A DNA stretch of 64,000 bases from Adiantum capillus-veneris (lineage: Eukaryota > Streptophyta > Polypodiopsida > Polypodiales > Pteridaceae). The position numbers and the translations under genes were made by a program. A model generated the notes under the pieces. The model worked only from the letters and a program-made list of their open reading frames with translations. It searched no databases and was not told the origin of the DNA. Shown in pieces: positions 1 through 8,750 of the stretch (the stretch's first letter is position 1; each line of letters begins with the position of its first letter). Location of the stretch: contig CM043956.1 in assembly GCA_014529385.2 (NCBI GenBank), positions 93,035,721-93,099,720 on the forward strand, in the 5' to 3' direction.

Positions 1-315
1 TGAACTCGTTGATCTTAGTCGCTTCCTCCTCCAAGAGTTTGCAGCTCGCTTGGATACAGTTGGCTGCAGCCACGGATGAGAAGAAGCGTCTCCGACGGGG
101 CTTTGTTTCCTTGCAAAGGATGTAGGAGCACCACCCAGATAGTCCCTAGTTGGAGGAGCAGATACAGATGGCTCCATAGGGGCTTACTAGCATTGAGGAG
201 CGGCTCCATGAGTTTGCCTTCTATCAACATGCATCTATAACAAGATTTGATAAAGAGTTTTACCAACTTGCAATGTTCTTATGCTACTTAAAAAGTCGAA
301 GGGTTCTGAAAGATA
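1..315 (+). pseudogene. LINE ORF2 linker fragment (partial copy)
   Basis: Read on the plus strand this stretch encodes, with stops, a peptide containing EKKRLRRGFVSLQR and then EERLHEFAFYQHAS. The same peptide recurs at about 1000-1230 and 2540-2750, where it follows a LINE endonuclease fragment. In LINE ORF2 such a segment lies between the endonuclease and reverse transcriptase domains. The fragment is cut by the window start and contains in-frame stops. Its right end (tatgctacttaaaaagtc) matches the end of the copy at 2755-2800, so this is a third partial copy of the same block. Assignment to a LINE is inference from the neighbouring endonuclease motifs. Confidence 0.5.
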
Positions 316-327
316 AGACTTCCTGAT

Positions 328-1232
328 TTTGGGTTTTTTAAGCTTCAAATGCCTCACCTCCTAAGTAAAGCCAGGGAAAGCCTTAAAGAGGGTTTGTTGA
401 GCTTAGTCGCTTCTTCCTCAAGGACTTTGCAGCTCGCTTGGCTACAGCCTGGGAGAAGGAGAAGCGTGTTCAATGGGGCTTTGTTTCCTTGCAGAGGATA
501 TAGGAGCACCACCCAGACAGTCCTTGGTTGGAGGAGATGCACGAGCAGAGTGTTGGTTGCATATTGTAAAGTCTTTGCCGCATACAGAGGGTGGTGTGTT
601 GGGAGAGACTTCAACATGTTCGTGGACCCCTCAAATAGGATTGGAGGTAGCCATACTACTGTGCCATCCCCAGACAGCTAGTCTTCTCTCGCTCTGACCG
701 CAGCATAGGAGGAGTGAATCTATCTCGGATGGATCATTTCTACGCTACTGACCACATTTGTGACATGGGTGGATCTGTTTGCATTCTGACATGGACTACT
801 TTTTTTGACCATGCATTAGTGATTCTCACTGTGAGACAGATAGAAAGAGGAGGGGCGTACCATGGTGCACATCCCTGAGAGGGTCTTGCTAGATCTAAAG
901 CTTAGAGAGCGGGTGGAGGCACTTGAGACAAAGAGTTTGGACACGTAGGACACTCTTGCTAGTAGAGTGGCTCTGGACTCGTTGAGCTTAGTCGATTCTT
1001 CCTCCAAGAGTCTACAGCTCACTTGGCTGCAGCCAGGGAGGAGGAGAAGCGTCTTCGACGAGGCTTTGTTTCCTTGCAGAGGGTGTAGGAGCACCACCCA
1101 GACACTCCTTGGTTGAAGGAACATATACAACTGGCTCGACATGGCCTTACTGGCATTGAGGAGCGGCTCCATGAGTTTGCCTTCCATCGACAGGCATCTA
1201 CAACAAGCGTTGACAAAGACTTTTACCAACTT
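328..1232 (+). pseudogene. Shuffled LINE ORF2 endonuclease/linker fragments, unit A
   Basis: The unit has three parts. At 349-540 is a linker-like piece. At about 540-870 is an endonuclease piece with GRDFNMFVDPSNRIGG (compare the GGDFN motif of LINE endonucleases), then a 'SRMDHFY' segment and a 'TTFFDHALV' segment that matches the endonuclease C-terminal DHxxV motif. At 930-1230 is a second linker piece ending EERLHEFAFHRQAS. Frames change and stops are present, so it is dead. A linker lying both before and after the endonuclease is not the normal ORF2 order and implies rearrangement. The N-terminal endonuclease and the RT are missing. Confidence 0.6.
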
Positions 1233-1242
1233 GCACTGTTAT

Positions 1243-1810
1243 AGGTATATCAAGTATATCACATATATCGATTATATCAAGTATATAAAGGCTATTGTTT
1301 TTTTAAGATGTTTTTAGCTTTTCGTCACTCGTGTTTTAGAATCTTCAAGATAAAATTTTATCAAGTTTGTATATTCCATCTTTACTACATAATTTTTAAG
1401 TTTTGCAAAGTGTATGTGTAACTCCTCTTTATTATACATCAATGTTCAAATTTAAAGATAAATCGATCATAAACAATAGCCATGATTGTTGCCTCACATT
1501 TTACGATGGATTTATTATAATAAGAAAAAGCTCTTACTATTATGCAAACAAAATGAGCACTTGTTAACCATCTATACTTTTAATGATATTGTACGAGGAC
1601 ATAAACTACTTTATAAATTGCAGATATCTCCATATAAATTTGATTATTATTTTTGCTCCTTGAGAAGTCTGATAATAACAATCAATATTTGTATGGAGAC
1701 ATCTACAATTTATAAAATGGTTTATATCCGCGCACAACATCATCAAAAGGATATATAATTCACAAATGCTCATTTTGTTTGGATAATAGTAAAAAATATG
1801 CTTATTCATA
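1243..1810. repeat. AT-rich fold-back insertion between the LINE units
   Basis: This AT-rich stretch sits between the two LINE-derived units. Two arms of roughly 125 bp (about 1534-1657 and 1668-1791) are imperfect reverse complements. For example, 'caaacaaaatgagca' in the left arm faces 'tgctcattttgtttg' in the right arm. Open frames on both strands are mirror shadows of the palindrome and are not called as genes. It resembles a fold-back or MITE-type element; no transposase is visible and the exact ends are uncertain. Confidence 0.5.
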
Positions 1811-2800
1811 TTTGGGTTTTTTAAGCTTCAAATGCCTCACCTCCTAAGTAAAGCCAGGGAAAGCCTTAAAGAGGGTTTGTTGAGCTTAGTCGCTTCTTCC
1901 TCCAGGACTTTGCAGCTCGCTTGGCTACAGCCTGGGAGAAGGAGAAGCGTCTTCAATGGGGCTTTGTTTCCTTGCAGAGGATATAGGAGCACCACCGAGA
2001 TAGTCCTTGGTTGGAGGATATAGGAGCACCACCGAGATAGTCCTTGGTTGGAGGAGATGCATGAGCAGAGTGTTGGTCGCATATTGTAAAGTCTTTGCTG
2101 CATACAGAGGGTGGTGTGTTGGGAGAGACTTCAACATGTTCGTGGACCCCTCAAATAGGATTGGAGGTAGCCATGCTACTGTGCCGTCCCCAGACAGCTA
2201 GTCTTTCTCTCACTCTGACCGCAGCATAGGAGGAGTGAATCTATCTCGGATGGATTATTTCTACGCTAGTGACCACATTTGTGACATGGGTGGATCTGTT
2301 TGCATTCTGACATGGACTACTTTTTTTGACCATGCATTAGTGATTCTCATTGTGAGACAGATAGAAAGAGGAGGGGCGTACCATGGTGCACATCTCTGAG
2401 AGGGTCTTGCTAGATCTAAAGCTTAGAGAGCGGGTGGAGGCACTTGAGACAGAGAGTTTGGACACGTAGGACACTCTTGCTAGTAGAGTGGCCTCTGGAC
2501 TCGTTGAGCTTAGTCGATTCTTCCTCCAAGAGTCTACAGCTCACTTGGCTACAGCCAGGGAGGAGGAGAAGCGTCTTCGACGAGGCTTTGTTTCCTTGCA
2601 GAAGGTGTAGGAGCACCACCCAGACACTCCTTGGTTGAAGGAACATATACAACTGGCTCGACATGGGCTTACTAGCATTGAGGAGCGGCTCCATGAGTTT
2701 GCCTTCCATCGACAGGCATCTACAACAAGCGTTGACAAAGAGTTTTACCAACTTGCACTGTTCTTATGCTACTTAAAAAGTCAAAGGATTCTGAAAGACT
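1811..2800 (+). pseudogene. Shuffled LINE ORF2 endonuclease/linker fragments, unit B
   Basis: This is a direct duplicate of unit A with the same order: linker piece from 1832, endonuclease piece with GRDFNMFVDPSNRIGG at about 2120-2170, DHAL box near 2330, and linker piece to about 2750. It carries an extra short tandem duplication at 1978-2056 (ggatataggagcaccaccga repeated), absent from unit A. It extends further right than unit A, to 'tatgctacttaaaaagtc', which also ends the copy at 1-315. Stops and frameshifts show that it is not functional. Confidence 0.6.
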
Positions 2801-2819
2801 AAGACCTCTTGCTTCTGGG

Positions 2820-2975
2820 AAAAAGATAAACCTCAAATTATAGGCTAATTATTACAAGTGAGCAATGTAAAATATTATAATAATACTATAATATCACATT
2901 ATAGTAATACAATACTATAATACTAATATATTATAATCATATAATCAAATATTTCAGATATAATCAAAGGAAATT
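2820..2975. other. AT-rich spacer
   Basis: Low-complexity ATA/TAT sequence separates the LINE endonuclease units from the next LINE. I see no gene or signal in it. Confidence 0.6.
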
Positions 2976-2979
2976 GTCC

Positions 2980-4850
2980 TACGATGAAAGAGTGATGGTA
3001 GACCGAGGTATGCAATATTCGTCGATTTCGGGAAGGCATACGACTGTGTTCCGCACGAAGCCTTGTTCTACAAACTCGAGGCCGCCGGGGTGGGAGGGAA
3101 AGCCTTACGCTTTATTAAAGCCCTTACAGCCACTCTCAGGTCTGCATCAGAGTTGGTGACCGTCTCTATGAGCCCATTAAAGTGGAAAGAGGGGTCCGAC
3201 AAGGGTGCCCCGGATCACCCACCCCCTGTAGCATGTTCATAAATGATGTTATAAATGAGGCAGCAGACTTCGAAGTGGACATTCCCGGATTAAAGCTGAA
3301 AATTCAAGGTTTACTCTTTGCCGATGATCACCCACCCCCTGTAACATGTTCATAAATGATGTTATAAATGAGGCAGCAGACTTCGAAGTGGACATTCCCG
3401 GATCACCCACCCCCTGTAACATGTTCATAAATGATGTTATAAATGAGGCAGCAGACTTCGAAGTGGACATTCCCGGATTAAAGCTGAAAATTCAAGGTTT
3501 ACTCTTTGCCGATGATCTGGTCCTGGTGGCGGACTCCCCGGCTGAGCTCTAGACGGCACTGGATCACCTTACGATGTGGGATCAATCGTGGGACATAAAG
3601 TTCGGTATAAGCAAGTGCCAGGCCACAATGGCCACAATCTTCTTCGGGGACCTTGAGGACCTCAAGAAGAATGGTTCGTTCACGTTAGACGGGGAACGCG
3701 TGGAGGTGACTGAAAACTATAGATACCTAGGGATCATCGTGGATTCCAATTTCAGCTTGGAGACCATTATCCAAGATAGGACGACAAAGGGGCGGGGATG
3801 CCTCTTTGCAGCCAAGCACGTCCTCACCTCCCGTGGTCTCCCTCTATGGACGAGGCTGAGCATTTTCAAAGCTTGCGTTTACCCCATGATTACCTACGGA
3901 GCGAGGATCATGGGGGCACACGACCAAAAGCAATTGTTGCCGCTCCAGCGCCTTGTTGTTACAAGAATGAGGTGGTTGGTAGGGAAAGCGACACTCGACG
4001 TCAGTCGCAGCATCGACCCTGCATCACGAATTGAACATCCCCCCGGCCGTCGCCTTCTGCGGTGCCCAACGGAAGCGTGCCTATGACAAGTTCAGATCGG
4101 TTAGCATGTTTATTAGGGACCTAGTAGCGACCACCCCGAAGTCCCGGAAGGGGTGGTCTTGGACAACTAGGACGAATAGGTGGTTCCGTCAACATGGTCC
4201 AACGAGCGACCGCGGAGACGGCCAGGGAACTGATATGGGACAAATGGGAATCAAGAGTTGTTTGTGCCTCTCTGACCAACCATAAGCTCTGTGGGATGCA
4301 TATCACACGCAAGTACCTTTTTCGGTGTAACTTATCTCTGAATATGAAGCGTGACGGCGAGCGCCTCTTACTACTTGCCCGAGTAGGAGGATTATGACTG
4401 GTAGATAAAGTCTTACCGAGGGGGAGTGCATGCCCCCTATGCAATGACTTGGAGGGCGGACAATCAATTGACCATATTCTTTTGAATTGTTCGGCCCTGA
4501 ACCGAGGTCAAGCTGACCGTGTCGGCGGGCTGCTGTATACCATTCGGGACCTCCAAGACCCGACGGGTGTCGCTCTAAGTGACGGTGAATTTACCATTAT
4601 CCTCCTTGGTGGGGAGGCTCGCGGAGTCAAATTGACCCATTGGGTTAGCCCGCATTCGCATTCGAGGGGAGTAGTTGCAGGGCACCACCTTGTAGCAGCT
4701 TTCCTTGGTCAGGCAATACCACAGTATCAAAGAGCATTAAACGCTAGGTTGTTAACCTAACGGACCGATTAGATGAATCGGAGATGAATCAGATCCCTCT
4801 CACGTATAGAAGGGGAGAAAGGATGAAATTCTCCTTAATAGCAAAAAGTT
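2980..4850 (+). pseudogene. LINE reverse transcriptase, 3' half of ORF2, broken
   Basis: The plus-strand translation gives the non-LTR RT palm: 'VDFGKAYDCVPHEALFYKL' near 3025, 'ERGVRQGCPGSPTPCSMFIND' near 3187-3246 (the RQG box), LLFADDLVLV near 3499-3530 (catalytic FADD), then a thumb with YRYLGIIVDSNFS near 3720. The C-terminal part (about 4425-4760) has CPLC followed by HILLNC, the Cys-His motif found after the RT in many LINEs. At least two frameshifts (near 4030 and 4390) and a stop at 3550 break it. The 5' part is missing. A region up to about 4850 may be the 3' UTR; no clear poly(A) tail is seen. This family differs from the LINE at 14144-15652. Confidence 0.8.
3213..3513 (+). repeat. 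Triplication inside the LINE RT catalytic region
   Basis: A 75-bp block starting GATCACCCACCCCC occurs three times (3213-3287, 3326-3400, 3401-3475). The first and third copies are followed by an identical 38-bp block ending at the FADD codons (3288-3325, 3476-3513). The structure is therefore 113 + 75 + 113 bp, each junction falling at a GAT trinucleotide. The 113-bp unit shifts the reading frame; the 75-bp unit does not. Confidence 0.9.
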
Positions 4851-5123
4851 TTGAAACTATGTGCTAAACCTAATGACTTAATGATACTGGTGCATGGGTT
4901 GCCTCATCAAATGAGCAAGAGGAGTGTTGGAGACTCTAATTGTCGCCGGATAGGGACTCCACCTACGAGCCGACGCCCAAGTTGGTGGGTATGGCAATTT
5001 CTCTCCAAAACCCGCCGGGGCGATCAAGGTTTTGGCGAGTGAGGGTAACCAAGTCTCGCAGTATCTGGATTCCTATGGGGCATTTGGGCGCTGTCACGTC
5101 CCTAACGGGGTCCGCCAGGGATC
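4851..5123. other. Unassigned spacer between LINE and 18S remnant
   Basis: This is GC-richer sequence than its surroundings, with short open frames and no recognisable motif. It could be LINE 3' sequence or rDNA-derived material too diverged to recognise. I do not assign it. Confidence 0.4.
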
Positions 5124-5223
5124 CCTTGGCCGATAGGCCCGGGTAATCTTTTGAAATTTCATCGTGATGGGGATATAGATCATTCCAATTATTGATCTTC
5201 AACGAGGAATCTCTAGTAAGCGC
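5124..5223 (+). pseudogene. 18S rRNA 3'-region fragment, left part
   Basis: The sequence from 'ccttggccgataggcccggg' through 'gggtaatcttttgaaatttc' and 'aacgaggaatctctagtaag' matches the conserved 3' region of eukaryotic small-subunit rRNA just before the decoding site. It carries small changes (an extra t, an altered 'catt..caat' stretch) that mark it as a pseudogene. It stops at GCGC, where an LTR retrotransposon starts, and resumes at 13943. Confidence 0.88.
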
Positions 5224-5400
5224 TGTGAGCGGGAGGAAAACACACACAGCGCCTCTATAACGACCCAACACACACTCTTGGGAAGATACACACACACACT
5301 ATGGGGCACCACTCGGCTTACACAACACACCTGGCCGAGACAGGGAATACACCTATGGAGTGAGAGGAGAGAGACTATCCACTTGCCCACTCCACACAGA

Positions 5401-5440
<40 letters not shown>

Positions 5441-6377
5441 CTCAGCTCAAAAGAGGAGAACTTCTGATGTTTAGATACAAATGAGCTTGGGCCAACACCA
5501 ATGGGGCAAACAGCTCACACAATATGGGTAAAAGATACCAAATACAATCACAAATTGGAGAAGAAGCTTCACTCACCGGAGAAGATTACACAGAAAAACA
5601 GCAGAAAAAGAGTGAGGAATTTGGCAAAATGGACAGTGCCATCACGTCTGGAACGGCCCAAAACCCCAGTCTACAATGTCAATGTGCTCAAATCCGACAT
5701 CAGATGAGCAGTTTACGGCCAAAACAGGCTCCAAAAACCCAAAAAACACACCTGCGGCTGTTCCTCCTCTCTTCTCCCCGTTTTTTCTGGTCTTTTCTCA
5801 GTTTTTTCAGTTCCCACACTTAGCTTTATTAGTTGGGCACCCTTGGCCTTTTAGATGGCCTCAAACGGACCCCGAACAGGCCAAAAACTGACCTCGCAGT
5901 GCATAGTTGTCACCTTTTTGCATCATTCGCACACCTGGCACTCAGCTTTTTTCCAATAATGCATCTCGCCACCACGTGAAGTGGCCCCAAAAAGTGGTCC
6001 TAATGATGACCTTTCTGCATAACTCTCACCAGAAAACACCCACGTTGTGTCCGTCCTCATCTGCGTGCAAATATTGACCTCGTTCGCCCTCCTGACGCCA
6101 CTAGATGCCATCTGACGCACCTGCTGACCTCACGTCGTCGGCCCGCGGATAGCTTCCTCGAGAATTTTTACGCGCTACCAACTCCTCATTATTGTATAAA
6201 AAACACACTAGTACTGGTAATAGTGAAAATCGCTGCACTATGTACATGCTGTCCTACCTGTACACATGTGGGCCCCACATAACCACCTGGCTAAGGAAAA
6301 TGGGCAATCCTTTATTTGATGCACCATGCATGTATATGTACATATGCGCAATCCCTTGCTCCAAAAAACTCCTGACA
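5224..6377 (-). repeat. 3' LTR of the Tat-like element
   Basis: This copy of the LTR is 1154 bp. It begins TGTGAGCGGG and ends CTCCTGACA on the plus strand. An AC microsatellite lies at 5402-5436. By eye about 14 substitutions separate it from the copy at 12803-13942, so the two are close to 99 percent identical. Confidence 0.93.
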
Positions 6378-6402
6378 TAATTTGCCCATCCCCTAGCCTG
6401 CT
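6378..6402 (-). other. Polypurine tract next to the 3' LTR
   Basis: On the minus strand the sequence before the LTR start (TGTCAGGAG) reads gctaggggatgggcaaatta. The purine-rich aggggatggg part is a plausible plus-strand primer. It lies between the integrase stop and the LTR, as expected. Confidence 0.55.
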
Positions 6403-6405
6403 AGA

Positions 6406-8196
6406 TCATTCATGATCAGCAGCAGCAAAGAGAGATATGAGACTCGCCGCATCACAGGTCTCCTCATCCCTCACCAACACTGCTTGATCCACAGACAGCT
6501 CATCTTGCTCCACCATCATCAATCTAGCATGATACAATTTAAGACGCAACCCATTTACCCTTGACTTATATAGAACACCATCCAGGTTAGCCAGCTGATA
6601 TGTGCCATTTGGAAAACACTCCACTACTTTGAAAGGGCCTTCCCACTTAATTTGAAACTTCTTTTGGACGGTGTTGTCCAGTTTACTGTTGTAACGCAAA
6701 ACCAAGTCATGTTTCTTGATACCCTTACTTTTAACCTTTTCATTTATCTTTGCCAAAGCCTTATCCTGCATCTGCCCATAATGCTCCAATGCGCTCATCC
6801 TATCCAACTGGACCTCTTGTAACTGCAAGAGCCTCTCTTTGAATGCATCACTAGGCGACCCAAGCAACTTCTCTAACATCTTGACCGCAGGCAACTCTAC
6901 CTCCACAGGCAATAGTGCTTCCTTTCCATACACCAAATGAAATGGAGTAAACCATGTACCTGTCTTCACTGAAGTACGGCAAGCCCATAATGCACTAGGC
7001 AATTCCAAATCCCAATTCTTTCCTTGGTGCTCTGTCACTTTAGAAAGAATTTGTACCAACTCACCATTGAATCTTTCATTTAAGCCATTACACTGCGGGT
7101 AATAAGGAGTGGTATGCTGGTGCCTAATCTTCATCTTTGTGCATAAGAAGTCTAGCAGTTTAGCTCTAAATCCTGGCCCCTTATCTAAAAGTAGCTCTAA
7201 TGGCACCCCAAACTTGCAACATATTTCATCATACACAAATTTTGCCACATCCTTTGCAGTGATTTGTTTTACTGCTATAGCCTCTGCCCATCTAGAGAGA
7301 TAGTCCACTGCCGTCAAGATATAGCTTTTGCCCCTGCTTGTGATAGGTAACGGGCCTATTGCATCAATCCCCCACTTTTCAAACACATCAAACGCCATAA
7401 TGGTTTTTCGTAGCTCTGGCTTCAACACTCTCTTCCCAAATGCTTGACACCTATTGCAAGACCTACACCAATGGTGAACATCCTTGTACAAACTAGGCCA
7501 TACATACCCCTCTTGCAAAATCTTATGCAAGGTGATCTTTAGAGCAAAATGGCCACCACATGCGCCTTCATGATTCTCTTCCAACACTCTGTAAAGCTCC
7601 TCCCGCCAAGGTACACGTCTCAACACGAGATCAGCCCCTTTCATGTATAAGACATCACCAATCAATTTGTACCTGTATGCTCTACGCACAAAGCCATACT
7701 TCTTAGACTTCTGAATCTCCTTTGGAATGATTCCTGTTAGCAAAAACTCCTCTTCTTGAGCCAAACTTTCCCGGCCATGATAAAGAGGTAAATTGGTCCT
7801 CAACACGAATAGCTCCCCAATCATACCTTGAGCTGCTTCATGTGCCTCTCCACTTAGAGCACGTTCAATGTGTCTGATGCTCCATGCTTCAAACTTTTTT
7901 AACAGGCCTTTAATTCTAAAGCACATTTCCTTCAATGAGGTGTTCTTGCTCTTCCACACACCCAGCACTTGCTTCACCACTAACAAGGCATCACCTTTTA
8001 TGCTCAACCTTCGAACCCCATGCTTCAAACAAATGTGTAATCCGGCTTCCAATGTAGCATATTCAGCCTCATTGTTACTATGCGCATCCAATTTGAACCC
8101 TCTCTTGCATACTAGCTTCCCCTCTGGATCATAAAGTGCTATACCCCCTGAAGCTGCATCGTGGCTCTTTCTGTATGAACCATCAAAGAACAACAC
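6406..8196 (-). CDS. Second (archaeal-like) RNase H fused to integrase
   Basis: This 596-residue open frame is the 3' end of pol. Residues 1-130 are an RNase H of the type added in Tat elements: LFFDGSYRKSHD at the start, HSNNEAEYATLEAGL in the middle and a later 'KGDALLVVKQ'. A zinc-binding H...H...CRSCNRC segment follows at about 205-255. The integrase core has WGIDAIGPLP, LLDKGPGF and NERFNG, supplying the D, D, E residues. A KWEGPFKVVE box near residue 515 is the GPF/Y-type C-terminal module. It processes and inserts the cDNA. The frame connects upstream to the first RNase H through a frameshift near 8295 and a TAA near 8229, so the listed start is only the first start-like codon of this frame. 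Confidence 0.9.
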   Translation of the reverse strand: MLFFDGSYRKSHDAASGGIALYDPEGKLVCKRGFKLDAHSNNEAEYATLEAGLHICLKHGVRRLSIKGDALLVVKQVLGVWKSKNTSLKEMCFRIKGLLKKFEAWSIRHIERALSGEAHEAAQGMIGELFVLRTNLPLYHGRESLAQEEEFLLTGIIPKEIQKSKKYGFVRRAYRYKLIGDVLYMKGADLVLRRVPWREELYRVLEENHEGACGGHFALKITLHKILQEGYVWPSLYKDVHHWCRSCNRCQAFGKRVLKPELRKTIMAFDVFEKWGIDAIGPLPITSRGKSYILTAVDYLSRWAEAIAVKQITAKDVAKFVYDEICCKFGVPLELLLDKGPGFRAKLLDFLCTKMKIRHQHTTPYYPQCNGLNERFNGELVQILSKVTEHQGKNWDLELPSALWACRTSVKTGTWFTPFHLVYGKEALLPVEVELPAVKMLEKLLGSPSDAFKERLLQLQEVQLDRMSALEHYGQMQDKALAKINEKVKSKGIKKHDLVLRYNSKLDNTVQKKFQIKWEGPFKVVECFPNGTYQLANLDGVLYKSRVNGLRLKLYHARLMMVEQDELSVDQAVLVRDEETCDAASLISLFAAADHE

Positions 8197-8291
8197 ATGT
8201 GCATTGCTGATCTGTGGAACTTATTCAACTACCTTTCTCACCACCTCTTCCTTAACAATAAGGGGATTCTCCTTGTAGGTCAACAAATCAG

Positions 8292-8750
8292 CTAGGGTAG
8301 CCCTTGAAATTCTTCCACTAGAAAAGAGAACTCAAACTCTTGCAGCTCAATTACCCATTTCTTCACCACATTTGACATGTTAATACCATTAATTAACTGT
8401 GGCAAAAAGGCATAACTCGTCAAGAAAACAAAAGGCCGTGGTAGCAAGTAATGACGAAATCGTCGACAAGCAAATATTACACTGGCCATCACTAGCTCTA
8501 CTTCCGATAACTTTCTCTCCGCTACCAACTTCACTCGGCTTGCACAATACACTGGACTCATATAATGGCTGCCCTTCCCCTTTTGCAATAGCATGGCTCC
8601 AATGGCATCATCCCCTACTGATGGATTTACATAAAAAACTTTCTCCCAATCAGGAGCCTGCATGGCTGACAACCCCCCTAACACCTGTTTGACCTCTTGA
8701 AACACTTCTTCACACTTGTCATCCCATTGCAATGGATCATGCTTTGCCAC
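8292..8750 (-). CDS. Ty3-type RNase H domain of pol
   Basis: The 152 residues include LQWDDKCEEVFQEVKQVL, FYVNPSVGDDAIGAMLLQK, SRVKLVAERKLSEVELVMAS and a FVFLTSYAFLP segment. These are typical of the RNase H that follows RT in Ty3 elements and degrades the RNA of the RNA-DNA hybrid. It is in the same frame as the upstream gag-RT frame, separated only by one TAA (8751-8753). It ends at a stop caused by a frameshift just before the sequence that continues in another frame into the second RNase H. The frame break probably prevents full pol expression. Confidence 0.85.
   Translation of the reverse strand: MAKHDPLQWDDKCEEVFQEVKQVLGGLSAMQAPDWEKVFYVNPSVGDDAIGAMLLQKGKGSHYMSPVYCASRVKLVAERKLSEVELVMASVIFACRRFRHYLLPRPFVFLTSYAFLPQLINGINMSNVVKKWVIELQEFEFSFLVEEFQGLP

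Noticed and set aside
5199-5484. Frames in the LTR AC-repeat region with Cys-Val or Thr-His runs
   Set aside because: They lie within an LTR, appear in both LTR copies with repeat-length changes, and are not coding.
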